Below, piece by piece: positions 17,736 through 27,450 of a stretch of 64,000 nucleotides of DNA. The notes under the pieces were generated by a model. That model ran no database searches. It was given only the letters and a program-made list of their open reading frames with translations, and had not been told where the DNA came from. The position numbers and the translations under genes were made by a program. Origin of the DNA: Acidovorax sp. (lineage in GTDB: Bacteria; Pseudomonadota; Gammaproteobacteria; Burkholderiales; Burkholderiaceae_C). The stretch's first letter is position 1, and every line of letters starts with the position of its first letter. The DNA lies in NCBI RefSeq assembly GCF_021287135.1, contig NZ_JAJTBB010000021.1:62001-126000 (forward strand). Direction: 5' to 3'.

Positions 17736-19189
17736 TTAGCCACCTCTTCAGGACGGACTGCAGCACCCATCCAGCGAATTCCTAACCCAAAGTCGCATCT
17801 TGTTGCTCCGAATATTTGCGCCGGGCATTCAAGCACGATTTTCGAGTTTATATAAAGCGTCACCCTATTTTGGGAAACAACTAACCGGACCTTGCCGGTG
17901 AGGGGTTGCTTATCAATTTGCACACCGGGCACATGCGCCCAACACTCGCCATCGTTTTTCCATAACGACAATATGGCCTGATTCTCAAACGATTTTAGAA
18001 GAAATGCATTCATGCATTTATCTGCACCATTGCCCTGGTAACCAGCTATCGCAGAAACGTGGGATTCAAAGGGGTCGTCCAAGCTATAGCTAAAGTCGAT
18101 TTGTTTGCTTTGATCATTCTTCTTGACAACGAGACATAATTGATCGCTTCGTGCGCTCTTTGCGCCATTATTCATGAAAGCAGGCGACCCAAAAATGCCG
18201 GCAAAATCCGACCAAAACACTGCAGCTGCAGACGCAGCGGCTGAGGTGGATAGCCTTGACAGGGATAAATCGGTATAGGCATCTTGTGAGCACAGTGCTA
18301 CGAGACCGGTGTAACGATGGCCGTGATGCGCCTCATCAGGCTCATCCAGCACTCGAATTTCGTTCACAGCACCGTATGGGCCGAGACAAATATGGTCAAT
18401 GGCTTTCCAGTCATTTCTGCTGAGAATCCATATGCCGCTCAATGAACTTCTCCGCAAATCCCGAACAGTTTTTTGACTTTCTCCTATCAAAACGTAATCG
18501 TTAGTCGCAGCCAAGCCTCTAGTGTAGATGGCAGAACCAGACTCCCAAATTGGCAACCTACTATCAAGGTCTATCAGACTTCCATTCTCTGAATGACAAC
18601 TTACACGCTGGCCATCATTTGTGATCCATATATTGTGCAGACCTGTGCGATTGCCTAACGGTTCAACAGATACCAACTCCAAATCCGGGTACGAAAAAAT
18701 TGCTAGCTTTGAACCCTTTAAAAATCCATGCGCAATAACGTACAAAAGGTTGCCGCGCAGAAATACCGAATTAAGATGGTCGCCTTTCAAATCATCCAGC
18801 GACAGGCGATCCCAACGCGCATCGGTAACACCACATTCCTGATATACGTTTGGCTTTTTAAAATCAAATACATTAATGACGTTTCGCCCGGTGTTTGCGC
18901 AAATTACTCTATAATCTGGAGCGCAAAATATCTGATGCGGTGCCGACAAAAAGTTTCTGCTACGCAGATCCCCCTTAGACAGCCACCCTCGCTCCGACAA
19001 TGCATAAGCGTTAATATCGGTGAGAGTGGCGCTATCCAATCCGGTATGAGAAAGTACCAAATTATTATCATCACGAAACCACGAGATGCCGTAGTATTCA
19101 GGACGACCATTTTCCAGGGCTTGTACTTTTTTTGTTTGCAAGTCTACGAGTAGCAACCAACCGGTCGTAGCAACAAGAGCGTATTTCAT
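17732..19189 (-). CDS. Beta-propeller-like protein with C-terminal lectin-like region
   Basis: I do not recognise a named family. The 485-residue protein has repeated short beta-strand patterns with aromatic and glycine-rich turns from residue 1 to about 330 (KYALVATTGWLLLVDLQTKK, KLAIFSYPDLELVSVEPLG, GIWILSRNDWKAIDHI). These suggest a WD- or NHL-like propeller. The last 110 residues (KVRLVVSQNRVTLYINSKIV, CDFGLGIRW) resemble concanavalin A/LamG-like sandwich folds. There is no signal peptide or membrane helix, so it is probably cytoplasmic. It lies between the aminotransferase gene (8 bp upstream) and wzm (4-bp overlap), and is AT-rich like them. An alternative TTG start lies at 19204. A role in O-chain synthesis or export is inferred from position. 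Confidence 0.6.
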   Translation of the reverse strand: MKYALVATTGWLLLVDLQTKKVQALENGRPEYYGISWFRDDNNLVLSHTGLDSATLTDINAYALSERGWLSKGDLRSRNFLSAPHQIFCAPDYRVICANTGRNVINVFDFKKPNVYQECGVTDARWDRLSLDDLKGDHLNSVFLRGNLLYVIAHGFLKGSKLAIFSYPDLELVSVEPLGNRTGLHNIWITNDGQRVSCHSENGSLIDLDSRLPIWESGSAIYTRGLAATNDYVLIGESQKTVRDLRRSSLSGIWILSRNDWKAIDHICLGPYGAVNEIRVLDEPDEAHHGHRYTGLVALCSQDAYTDLSLSRLSTSAAASAAAVFWSDFAGIFGSPAFMNNGAKSARSDQLCLVVKKNDQSKQIDFSYSLDDPFESHVSAIAGYQGNGADKCMNAFLLKSFENQAILSLWKNDGECWAHVPGVQIDKQPLTGKVRLVVSQNRVTLYINSKIVLECPAQIFGATRCDFGLGIRWMGAAVRPEEVAN

Positions 19190-19197
19190 CCATCTGC

Positions 19198-20298
19198 TCA
19201 ACAAAAGAACTGGCGGATCTTGCCCGTTATAAAGCTCACATCCTCGCGGCTCAACCCCGGATAACTTGGCAAATTAATACCACGCGCTGCCAATGATTCT
19301 GCGACCGTAAAGGTCTCCCCCGTTGCGCAATGGGGCATGGTGTGCGAGGGATAAAACACAGGACGTGTCTCGATCCCCTGAGCTCTTAAGAAATCGCGTA
19401 GGGGCTGGCGCTGTTTTGCATCATTCACCGCTACCGAACACATCCAGAACGAATGCACCGTATCGGGTATTTCTCTGTGTGTCTCCAACGGGAGTTCTGC
19501 GAGATCCTCCTGGTACCAGGCAGCTACCTGCCGCTTTCTCGCCAGAATCTCCTCCACGTTCTCCAGTTGGGCCAGACCAATAGCAGCACAAATATTGGTC
19601 ATGCGGTAGTTGTACGCCACGACATCGTGCCAATACTCCCGCGTTTGTGAAACTCCCTGATTCTTCAGGTGAAATGCGCGCTGAATGGTGCCCCGTTCTT
19701 TTGCAACCACCATCCCCCCTTCGCCGGTGGTAATGGTCTTGTTACCAAAAAAGCTGAACGTGGCAATATCGCCGAACGTACCCACATGACGCCCTTTGTA
19801 GCGCGAACCAAAGGCTTCCGCGCAGTCTTCCACAAGCAGAAGCTTGTGTTTCTCACAAATCGCAACCATCGCGTCCATATCGCATGGAAGGCCATACAGG
19901 TGAACCACCATAACCGCCTTGGTCTTGGGCGTGATCTTCCGCTTGACGTCTTCGGGGTCAATCTGCCACGTGCTATCGAGAGAATCCACGAAAACCGGCT
20001 TGGCGCCCGTCTGGATGATCGTATTCACCGACGCGATGTACGTAAATGTCGGGACGATGACTTCGTCGCCCGCCCCTATGCCCAGCGCTTCTAGTGCAAG
20101 GTGAATCGCTACAGTTCCGTTGCAGACGCTGGTGACATTTGAAGAGCCAATATAGTCGCCAAAACCCTGCTCGAAACGCCGGATGAACTCGCCCTTGGAT
20201 GAGATCCAAGTCGTGTCCAGGCATTCATTCACATACGTTTTCTCACGCCCGCTGAAATACGGCTGATAAACGGGAATCATCTTTTCCGGCTTATTCAT
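19198..20298 (-). CDS. per: DegT/DnrJ/EryC1-type aminotransferase, probable GDP-perosamine synthase
   Basis: The 366-residue PLP enzyme has the DegT fold. The internal-aldimine lysine is in [13 protein letters not shown] near residue 182, DCAEAFGS binds PLP, and [17 protein letters not shown] is a conserved dimer block. The sequence [20 protein letters not shown] is typical of RfbE/Per. Gmd lies immediately upstream, so its substrate is probably GDP-4-keto-6-deoxy-mannose, giving GDP-perosamine. ATG 20298 overlaps the gmd stop by 8 bases; a longer frame to 20352 is unlikely. A different 4-amino sugar remains possible. Confidence 0.85.
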   Translation of the reverse strand: MNKPEKMIPVYQPYFSGREKTYVNECLDTTWISSKGEFIRRFEQGFGDYIGSSNVTSVCNGTVAIHLALEALGIGAGDEVIVPTFTYIASVNTIIQTGAKPVFVDSLDSTWQIDPEDVKRKITPKTKAVMVVHLYGLPCDMDAMVAICEKHKLLLVEDCAEAFGSRYKGRHVGTFGDIATFSFFGNKTITTGEGGMVVAKERGTIQRAFHLKNQGVSQTREYWHDVVAYNYRMTNICAAIGLAQLENVEEILARKRQVAAWYQEDLAELPLETHREIPDTVHSFWMCSVAVNDAKQRQPLRDFLRAQGIETRPVFYPSHTMPHCATGETFTVAESLAARGINLPSYPGLSREDVSFITGKIRQFFC

Positions 20299-21382
20299 GA
20301 TGATTGAAATACTTGAATCCGTGTTGCTTGACCAGCTCATCGCGGTGGGCACCCTTCAAGTCTTCCTGCATCATTTCGGACACCAGCTCTTTGAAGGATG
20401 TGCGCGGCACCCAGCCGAGCTTCTGCTTGGCTTTGGAGGGATCCCCCAGAAGCGTCTCAACCTCTGCAGGTCGGAAGTAACGCGGATCCACCGCCACGAT
20501 GCAGTTTCCAGTGACCGTGTCATACCCTTTCTCCTCGACACCTTCACCTTCCCAGCGCAGCTGGATTCCGATTTCCTCCGCTGCACAGTTGACGAAATCT
20601 CGCACCGAGTGCTGCTCGCCCGTCGCGATGACATAGTCTTCCGCCATATCCTGCTGCAGCATCAGCCATTGCATTTCCACGTAGTCCCGCGCATGTCCCC
20701 AGTCCCGCAGAGCGTTCAAGTTGCCAAGGTACAGGCTGCTTTGCAGGCCCAGCTTGATACGCGCCAGGGCTCGGGTAATCTTTCGCGTGACGAAGGTTTC
20801 TCCGCGGATGGGAGACTCGTGATTGAAGAGTATCCCGTTGCAGGCATACATTCCGTAGGCTTCCCGGTAGTTCACCGTAATCCAGTATGCGTACATTTTG
20901 GCAACCGCATACGGCGATCGAGGGTAAAAGGGTGTGGTTTCCTTCTGGGGTGTTTCCTGAACCAAACCATACAGCTCCGAGGTCGATGCCTGGTAGAACT
21001 TGGTGGTGTCTTTGAGGCCAGCAATCCGAATCGCCTCCAGCAGGCGAAGGGTCCCCATTGCGTCTGAATTGGCAGTGTACTCGGGCTCCTCGAACGACAC
21101 CGCGACATGGCTTTGCGCTGCCAAGTTGTAGATTTCGTCGGGTTTGACTTCCTGCACCACCCGAATGAGGCTGGAAGAGTCTGTCAAATCTCCATAATGC
21201 AGCGTGAGGTCGTAGCCTTTGTTGTGTGGATCGTGATAGAGATGATCGATGCGGTCCGTATTGAACAACGAGGCGCGGCGACGAATTCCATGCACCTCGT
21301 AGTTCTTCTGCAAAAGGAATTCCGCCAAATATGCACCATCTTGACCTGTAATACCAGTAATCAGCGCAACTTTTTTCTTCAA
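20291..21382 (-). CDS. gmd: GDP-mannose 4,6-dehydratase
   Basis: The 363-residue extended SDR begins [20 protein letters not shown] (Rossmann) and carries [35 protein letters not shown] (YxxxK) and [16 protein letters not shown], all hallmarks of Gmd. It converts GDP-mannose to GDP-4-keto-6-deoxy-mannose. The start is probably TTG 21382, just after GGAGAG; TTG 21394 is the upstream alternative. It is followed by the aminotransferase with overlap and preceded by manC, which supplies GDP-mannose. Confidence 0.95.
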   Translation of the reverse strand: MKKKVALITGITGQDGAYLAEFLLQKNYEVHGIRRRASLFNTDRIDHLYHDPHNKGYDLTLHYGDLTDSSSLIRVVQEVKPDEIYNLAAQSHVAVSFEEPEYTANSDAMGTLRLLEAIRIAGLKDTTKFYQASTSELYGLVQETPQKETTPFYPRSPYAVAKMYAYWITVNYREAYGMYACNGILFNHESPIRGETFVTRKITRALARIKLGLQSSLYLGNLNALRDWGHARDYVEMQWLMLQQDMAEDYVIATGEQHSVRDFVNCAAEEIGIQLRWEGEGVEEKGYDTVTGNCIVAVDPRYFRPAEVETLLGDPSKAKQKLGWVPRTSFKELVSEMMQEDLKGAHRDELVKQHGFKYFNHHE

Positions 21383-21423
21383 TTCTCTCTCCAATTAATT
21401 AAATATTTCCGAGTACGCAGGAG

Positions 21424-22896
21424 TTAAACGGCTGGAGGGTGGTTTTCATTCACTCGTCCATAGCTGTCCTCGAATCTGATAATATCGTCCTCACCGAGGT
21501 AGCTGCCGGATTGAACTTCAATGATTTCCAGCGGCACTTTCCCAGGGTTCATTAATCGATGGACATGCCCCAGTGGGATATAAGTGGATTCGTTTTCTCC
21601 GAGAAGAAACGTTCGGTCGCCATTGGTGACCTGAGCCGTTCCTTTTACCACCACCCAGTGCTCCGCACGATGGTGGTGCATCTGCAGGCTCAACTGGGCA
21701 CCCGGCTTTACCACGATGCGCTTGACCTGAAAACGCTCGCCGCCATCAATGCTGTCATACCAACCCCAAGGGCGATAAGCCTTGCGATGGGTCGAAGCCA
21801 GGCTGCGTCCTTGTGCTTTCAGCTCTGCAACGATCTTTTTGACATCTTGTGTACGACTCTTGTTCACCACCAGCACGGCGTCGGGCGTTTCCACCACCAC
21901 GACGTTGTCGAGCCCCACGGCGGCCACCAGGCAGGATTCGGAAAACAGCAGGCTGTTGCGGGTGTCGATGGCCAGCGTCTGGCCCGCATGGGCATTGCCA
22001 TCGGCGTCGCGCGGCAACACGTCCCACAGCGCATCCCAGGCACCCAAATCGGACCACCCGGCGTCCAATGGCACAACGCGCGCGCCCATGCCTTGCACGC
22101 GGTTGCGCGGCAGGTGCTCCATCACGGCGTAGTCAATCGAGTCCGACGGGCAGGCGGCAAAGGCGTCGCTGTTGGGGCGGACAAAGTCCATATCGCGCGC
22201 GCATCCTTCGATGGACAACTGGCACGCGCGGAGCATCTGGGGTTGCAGGGCCTCCATGGCCCGCAGCCATTGGTCGGCCCGCACCATGAAAAGGCCGCTG
22301 TTCCACAGGTAGTTGCCGCTGGCGACGTACTCCTGGGCCACCTGCAGGCTGGGCTTTTCTTCAAAGCTTTCCACGGCAAAGGCACGATGGCCGTCGCCAG
22401 CAGCGCTTCCCTTGCGGATATAGCCGTAGCCGGTCTCCGGGCGGCTCGCAACGATGCCGAAGGTCACCATGTGGCCCTGCTGGGCCAGGTCCCAGGCGGT
22501 TTCCACCGCCTGGTGGAGCGGTTCCAGTTTCGTCATCACATGGTCTGCAGGCATCGCCAGCAAAATGGCATCCGGTGGCGCCACCAAGGCTGCGAGCGTC
22601 AATGCCGGGGCCGTATTGCGGCCCACAGGCTCCAGCACCAGCGTGGCGTCCGCGAAACCCGCCTCCTGAAGTTGCTGTGCAGCCAGAAAGCGGTGGTCCT
22701 GGTTGCACACCACCACCGGCGCGGTGCGCGGGATATGGGAGGCCAGACCGTCCAGGCGCCGGGCCGTGTCCTGCAGCATGGAGACACCGTCTCCGTTGAG
22801 CGCCAGGAATTGCTTGGGGTAGGTTTCACGCGACAGCGGCCACAGGCGAGTGCCCGAGCCGCCACACAAGATGACGGGAAGCAGGGAATGGGTCAT
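21424..22896 (-). CDS. manC: Mannose-1-phosphate guanylyltransferase / mannose-6-phosphate isomerase
   Basis: The 490-residue bifunctional enzyme has the nucleotidyltransferase signature LCGGSGTRLWPLSRETYPKQ at residues 10-29, a FEEKP block and a C-terminal type II isomerase cupin (QLSLQMHHHRAEHWVVVKGT, YIPLGHVHRLMNPG). It makes GDP-mannose for Gmd. ATG 22896 lies two bases after the DUF2304 stop, so the genes are co-transcribed. GC here is close to the chromosomal average, unlike the serotype genes further down. Confidence 0.95.
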   Translation of the reverse strand: MTHSLLPVILCGGSGTRLWPLSRETYPKQFLALNGDGVSMLQDTARRLDGLASHIPRTAPVVVCNQDHRFLAAQQLQEAGFADATLVLEPVGRNTAPALTLAALVAPPDAILLAMPADHVMTKLEPLHQAVETAWDLAQQGHMVTFGIVASRPETGYGYIRKGSAAGDGHRAFAVESFEEKPSLQVAQEYVASGNYLWNSGLFMVRADQWLRAMEALQPQMLRACQLSIEGCARDMDFVRPNSDAFAACPSDSIDYAVMEHLPRNRVQGMGARVVPLDAGWSDLGAWDALWDVLPRDADGNAHAGQTLAIDTRNSLLFSESCLVAAVGLDNVVVVETPDAVLVVNKSRTQDVKKIVAELKAQGRSLASTHRKAYRPWGWYDSIDGGERFQVKRIVVKPGAQLSLQMHHHRAEHWVVVKGTAQVTNGDRTFLLGENESTYIPLGHVHRLMNPGKVPLEIIEVQSGSYLGEDDIIRFEDSYGRVNENHPPAV

Positions 22897-22898
22897 GT

Positions 22899-23267
22899 TC
22901 AGGGGGTATCGGAGGGAGGCACCTGGTCCCGCAAGCGGCGGATTTCGGCCTCCAGGATCGCGAGCCTTTGGTTGAGGCGGCGCATGTCGCGCTCAACCCG
23001 GGTGTTGACCATATCAACGTGCAAGGCCTTCAAAAGAAGAACAATGCAAACAAAAAGTAACAGCAGCGCTGGCGAGTAGCTGATGCGGAACAGGACAGCC
23101 AGATGGTCAATCAGGCCGGGCCAAGCACCCAGCAGCGCTGCTGCGGCGGCCACAGCCACCCAGAACAGGCCCAGCATCAAGTACAAGTGGTCGCGGCGCA
23201 CTAGATAGAGGATCAGCACGGCAAGGCTGATTCCCATCAGTGCAGTAGTCGCCTGCAAGGACGCCAT
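22899..23267 (-). CDS. DUF2304 membrane protein
   Basis: The 122-residue protein has three membrane helices (residues about 7-25, 30-50, 62-85) and a charged coiled-coil-like tail (VERDMRRLNQRLAILEAEIR). DUF2304 proteins are common at the start of polysaccharide gene runs, often next to dolichol-P-mannose-like glycosyltransferases; the function is unknown. The start has a strong AAGGAGGGG Shine-Dalgarno 9 bases upstream. It is the first gene of the minus-strand O-antigen run. Confidence 0.8.
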   Translation of the reverse strand: MASLQATTALMGISLAVLILYLVRRDHLYLMLGLFWVAVAAAAALLGAWPGLIDHLAVLFRISYSPALLLLFVCIVLLLKALHVDMVNTRVERDMRRLNQRLAILEAEIRRLRDQVPPSDTP

Positions 23268-23648
23268 GTAGGGGTTCCCCTCCTTAAGTTAGAGCAGCAC
23301 GAAGAAGAGGCGGGCTTGCGCAGGAATCGGAGTCCTACACGAGCGAGGGCGGGTAGCCGCGTTAAGAGCGCGCCCCTTTTCAAAAAATGCAGAGCTGTAG
23401 TTTTGGCGCGCATTGTAAAACCGGGCTATAACGCAGCCGATGCGCGCGCCCCACAATCGTTAGAACATTGTCAACTGCGAAGCCCTCGCTCAGCCGATGT
23501 CCAACGAGGTTGCAGAGCAGCGGGCGCGCCCCATTGACACGCCTCCGGCTCAGAAAATGAACGTGGCCGCTCCCGAGCCGGCGTACGCCTCGCACCAAAA
23601 GAAGCGGACGAGGCAGCGCAGATTCGGCGCGCCGCCCTCAGGAGCAGG
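23268..23648. other. Intergenic region upstream of the O-antigen run
   Basis: This 381-bp stretch has no convincing gene. It must hold the promoter of the O-antigen run. A TACAAT hexamer on the minus strand (23412-23417) is a possible -10, but no good -35 is spaced correctly. I looked for the RfaH-type ops element (GGCGGTAGCG) and did not find it. Confidence 0.45.
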
Positions 23649-24134
23649 TCACCGTCCCAGTCCGCGTTTCAATTCCTTGAGCAACAGCACCACCTGATTG
23701 GATGCATGGCGGCAACTGCCCATGAGCAGCACCTCGGCCTTGCGCCCGTCGCCCGCGCGGTAGGCCGCTACCACTTCGGCAGCTTGCTGGTGAAAGTAGC
23801 GGTGCCGCGCCACCAGCATTCCGAACGCGGGATAGCTCCCGAGCCGCGCCCGTCCGGTGCCGTACAACCAGCGCCCCAGGTCGCAGCGATCATCCAGGCA
23901 GACGCGCTCGGGCCGCATGACCTCCTGTGATCGGCCGCTCACCATATCCTGCAGCCGCAGATTCCAACGCTCGTGGCTGGCGATGGCCGCGTCGATGTCC
24001 AGCTCGGTCATGAGCAGGGCTGCGTCTTCCGGATCCAGCACCAATTCGCTGCCGTTCTCCTCCACAGCCCACGTGGTTTCCGGGCTGGCCGGGTCCTGCT
24101 CCCGGAACTTGAACAGACGGCTGAAAAATCCCAT
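23649..24134 (-). CDS. Stand-alone CZB-type zinc-binding protein
   Basis: The 161-residue protein has the chemoreceptor zinc-binding (CZB) pattern: a first-helix His in AIASHERWNLRL, Cys with CDLGRWLYG near 90, HRYFH near 110 and a fourth ligand in CRHASNQV near 147. CZB domains hold zinc through three His and one Cys and usually sit in chemoreceptors or diguanylate cyclases, where zinc controls activity. Here the domain stands alone with a 35-residue N-terminal tail. No partner is seen nearby, so the role in chemotaxis or redox/zinc sensing is inferred. Confidence 0.8.
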   Translation of the reverse strand: MGFFSRLFKFREQDPASPETTWAVEENGSELVLDPEDAALLMTELDIDAAIASHERWNLRLQDMVSGRSQEVMRPERVCLDDRCDLGRWLYGTGRARLGSYPAFGMLVARHRYFHQQAAEVVAAYRAGDGRKAEVLLMGSCRHASNQVVLLLKELKRGLGR

Positions 24135-24345
24135 GCGTCATCCCCCCAGACGGGGTTGCGTTTGCGCTCGGCGCGAACCGTGGTGCCCCATGAATAAATT
24201 TTGAAACATTTTGTTTGCGCGCTGCGTTTTTGGCTACCACTATTTGGCGCCCCGGTGGGGTTGCCCCCTGGAACAAGCCTCCTGCCACTGCCGGCTCTGG
24301 CCGGCCACCGCAACGCAAGGCAGGGGCTGCCAGACAATAGCCGCC

Positions 24346-25365
24346 ATGACGCCTCCGCCCCCCCGCCCCCAGCTGTCTCTCCTCGACCTCGTTGCCGTAC
24401 GCGACGGCGGAACCGTGGCCGATGCGTTGCAGATTGCGCTGCGCACGGCCCAACATGCGGAAAAGCTGGGGTTTGCCCGCTATTGGCTGGCAGAGCACCA
24501 CAACATGGCCGGGATCGCCAGTTCGGCCACGGCCGTGCTGGTGGGGCACATCGCGGGCGCTACGTCGCGCATCCGCGTGGGGTCGGGCGGCATCATGCTG
24601 CCCAACCACGCCCCGCTGGTCGTCGCCGAGGCGTTCGGCACGTTGGCGGAGTTGTATCCGGGGCGCATTGACCTCGGGCTGGGCCGCGCCCCGGGGACGG
24701 ACCCCGCCACCATGCGTGCCCTGCGGCGCAACCGGGTGGAAACTGAAGAAGACTTTCCGCGCGACGTGGCCGAGTTGCAGCACTTGCTTGCCGCGCCCGA
24801 GCCCGGCCAGCGCCTGATCGCCATGCCGGGCGCGGGCACCAACGTGCCGATCTGGCTGCTGGGTTCCAGCCTGTTCTCGGCGCAGTTGGCGGCCGAGCGG
24901 GGACTGCCGTATGCGTTCGCTTCGCATTTCGCGCCCCGCATGCTGCACCAGGCGATCGCGCTGTACCGCAGCCTGTTCCGCCCGTCAGCCGCCTGGCCCC
25001 GGCCTTACGTGACCATCGGCGTGCCGCTGATTGCCGCCCCGACGGACGATGAAGCCGAGTACCTTGCCAGCAGTACGTACCAGCGGGTACTGGGCATCCT
25101 GACGGGTGACCGACGCCGCCTGCTGCCGCCGGTTGAGAACTACGCAGCCCAATTGCAGCCCCAGGAACGCGCGGCCATCAGCGACTTTCTCGCGGCGGCG
25201 GTCATCGGCGGTCCGGACACGGTGCGCGCAGGCCTGCTGCGTCTGGCCGAGGCCACCCAGGCCGACGAGTTCATGCTGGTGAGCGATGTCTACGACCCGG
25301 CCTTACGCCTGCGGTCGCTGGAGATTGCAGCGCAGGCCCATGCGCAGGCCTGGCCCCGCAGCTGA
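24346..25365 (+). CDS. LLM-class flavin-dependent oxidoreductase (MsnO8/luciferase-like)
   Basis: The 339-residue protein matches bacterial luciferase-like monooxygenases (TIM barrel). It carries [40 protein letters not shown] and [14 protein letters not shown], the signature of the MsnO8-type subgroup. These use reduced FMN and oxygen; the substrate is unknown. ATG 24346 ([18 protein letters not shown]) is chosen because family members begin just before this block, although the frame is open upstream to 24211. It stands alone, converging with the lipoprotein gene. Confidence 0.85.
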   Translation: MTPPPPRPQLSLLDLVAVRDGGTVADALQIALRTAQHAEKLGFARYWLAEHHNMAGIASSATAVLVGHIAGATSRIRVGSGGIMLPNHAPLVVAEAFGTLAELYPGRIDLGLGRAPGTDPATMRALRRNRVETEEDFPRDVAELQHLLAAPEPGQRLIAMPGAGTNVPIWLLGSSLFSAQLAAERGLPYAFASHFAPRMLHQAIALYRSLFRPSAAWPRPYVTIGVPLIAAPTDDEAEYLASSTYQRVLGILTGDRRRLLPPVENYAAQLQPQERAAISDFLAAAVIGGPDTVRAGLLRLAEATQADEFMLVSDVYDPALRLRSLEIAAQAHAQAWPRS

Positions 25366-25473
25366 GCACGGCGGATTGCACAAGCGCGCTGCCCTGCGGC
25401 GCCCGCATCTGCTCCGCCCCCCGGCGCCCACCCCGGCCCAGAGCCCAGGCGGACGCCGTCAGGCTTCCCGATA

Positions 25474-26253
25474 TCAGGTCTTCTGGCCCGTGTAGACGTA
25501 GGTTTGCGCCTTGCTGACGCTCTGCCCCATGATCACCACGGTCTGGGTCAGGTTGTTGTAGAGCACCACGCTTTGCACGACCACGCCGTCCCCCACCGGG
25601 CAAGTCGCCCCGGAGAAGGTGAGAGGCAGGTCGAACACATTGCGGCCGCTGGCACGCGGGACCACCGTGCCCCGGACCGAGCAGCCGGGGTACGAAGGAA
25701 CGGACACCAGCCCCGCGTCCGAGATCGACAGCGATACCAGCGGCTCGCGAACCTGGTTGCCAAAGCCCGTGCCGGCATAGGTGCCGGGTAGTTCGCTCAC
25801 CACTGCCGGCTGCTCATACAGCACGCCGTAGCTGCCCGCAAACTTCACGCCGTTGGCAGCCGTGACCTGGACCGAGTCCCGCACCACGTATTTGCCGGAG
25901 TAGCTGACCGGGGTCGACTTCCGGTCGGTGATGTGGGCCTCGTCCACGAAATTCAGGTAGCGTGCGCTGCCGGACACGGCGTCGGTGCCGGTCGTTTGCA
26001 CCGAACCCTGGGACAGCCCCACCGCAGCGCCCGTCTTGTCGCTCAGCAGGTTCCAGGTCTCGCCGTTTTCCAGCACCACGCCGAACACATCCAGCGAGTC
26101 GGTGGTGGCGCCATTCCACAGGCCTTCGACGCCTTGCACCACGGTCGCGGGAGGCTTCGGCGCGGGCGGCGGCGCGGGGTCATCGCTGCCCCCACCGCAT
26201 GCGGACAGCACCAGAGCCGCAAGCAGCCCTCCCCAGGCAATTGTCTTGTTCAC
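25474..26253 (-). CDS. Hypothetical lipoprotein
   Basis: The 259-residue protein begins with a lipoprotein signal, VNKTIAWGGLLAALVLSACG, with the lipobox Cys at residue 17, then GGGSDDPAPPPAPKPP, a spacer common in Comamonadaceae lipoproteins. The rest is beta-rich with repeated G-T-Y and V-S-x-S patterns and no recognised domain. GTG 26253 is chosen because GAGGAG lies 8 bases upstream and the signal begins there; a longer frame to 26460 would bury the signal. Outer-membrane or periplasmic location is expected. Confidence 0.75.
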   Translation of the reverse strand: MNKTIAWGGLLAALVLSACGGGSDDPAPPPAPKPPATVVQGVEGLWNGATTDSLDVFGVVLENGETWNLLSDKTGAAVGLSQGSVQTTGTDAVSGSARYLNFVDEAHITDRKSTPVSYSGKYVVRDSVQVTAANGVKFAGSYGVLYEQPAVVSELPGTYAGTGFGNQVREPLVSLSISDAGLVSVPSYPGCSVRGTVVPRASGRNVFDLPLTFSGATCPVGDGVVVQSVVLYNNLTQTVVIMGQSVSKAQTYVYTGQKT

Positions 26254-26481
26254 TTTTCTTCTCCTCTTGGTTGAATCCCATGCGAGGCCCTCGGCCTTTG
26301 CAACGCACTCTCTGCTCGCCGCGAGGTGCGGCTCCCTGGCGCCACGGCACCGCCTCGCCCGCCGCATCTTAAGCGCACGCACGTGCACCCCAGAAGGGTC
26401 CACAGCCCGGCCGAGAGGGCATGCGTCTCGCCCACGCCACAGGCAGCCAGCCGGGCGCAACCCCGCGCTGCGAAGCCCGGG

Positions 26482-27231
26482 TCAACGCGCCAGGTAGCCC
26501 CCGTCCACGGGGTAATACGCGCCTGTGACAAACGACGCCTTGTCGGACGCCAGCCAGGTCACCAGCTCGGCCACCTCTTCCGGCTGGCCCAGGCGGCCGA
26601 TCGGGTGGGCCCCCACCAGCAGCGCCTGCACGCCCGCGTCCTGCTCCAGACCGCTGATCATGGGCGTGTGGATGAACCCGGGGCCCACGGCGTTGATGCG
26701 CACGCCCCGCGCGCTGTATTCCAGGGCGGCGGCCTTCGTCAACCCGACGACGCCGTGCTTGGCGGCCGTATAGGCCGGCGCGGTGGCAAACCCCACGGAG
26801 CCCAGAATGGACGCCATGTTGATGATGGAGCCGCCGCCGCTTTGCAGCATGGCCGCGATCTGGTACTTCATCCCATAGAAGACGCCGGAAAGATTGATAT
26901 TGATGACCTGGGCCCAACCGTCGAGCGGGTAGTCGGCCGTGGGCGCCTGCGGGCCGCCGATCCCCGCGTTGTTGCAGGCCACGTCCAGCCGCCCGTACTG
27001 CGCGACGGCGCGGCGCACCAGCGCCTCCCCGTCGGCAGCGCGGCCCACGTCCGCCGCCACAAACAAGGCCTCGCCGCCCGTTGCACGGACCAGGGCCGCG
27101 GTCTCTTCGCCGCCCTCCACGTTCACGTCCGAGACCACCACCTTCGCACCTTCGCGGGCCCACGCCAGCGCAACGGCCCGGCCGATGCCGGACGAAGCGC
27201 CCGTGACCAATGCCACCTTGTTTTTCAGCAT
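26482..27231 (-). CDS. Short-chain dehydrogenase/reductase
   Basis: The 249-residue classical SDR has VTGASSGIG at 10-18, NNAG near 88, catalytic Ser in SILG, YTAAK near 154 and a C-terminal YYPVDGGY. It uses NAD(P)H; an acidic residue in VVVSDVN after strand 2 favours NAD. ATG 27231 has an excellent AAAGGAG six bases upstream; the upstream extension to 27285 is dismissed. The substrate is unknown and no operon partner is present. Confidence 0.85.
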   Translation of the reverse strand: MLKNKVALVTGASSGIGRAVALAWAREGAKVVVSDVNVEGGEETAALVRATGGEALFVAADVGRAADGEALVRRAVAQYGRLDVACNNAGIGGPQAPTADYPLDGWAQVININLSGVFYGMKYQIAAMLQSGGGSIINMASILGSVGFATAPAYTAAKHGVVGLTKAAALEYSARGVRINAVGPGFIHTPMISGLEQDAGVQALLVGAHPIGRLGQPEEVAELVTWLASDKASFVTGAYYPVDGGYLAR

Positions 27232-27450
27232 GAAAGACTCCTTTGTCGTGAACGCCTGCGACCCCGCGCCACAGATCGGCAACAATTCTGCGCCTGCTCC
27301 GCGGCAACGCCTTGACTTTTGTCATGCCTCACCGGCCGCTCACGCGGCGCGGCCGGCGGTGGCAAGCGCTGGCGAGCCGCTACCATTCACCGCAGCGGCA
27401 GGAACACCGGTCGCTCCGCACCTCCCCCAACTGCCGCCCGCCACTTCCGC

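Noticed and set aside
23268-23648. RfaH ops/JUMPstart element before the O-antigen run
   Set aside because: No GGCGGTAGCG on the minus strand; GCGGCTACCCGC nearby is not a match.
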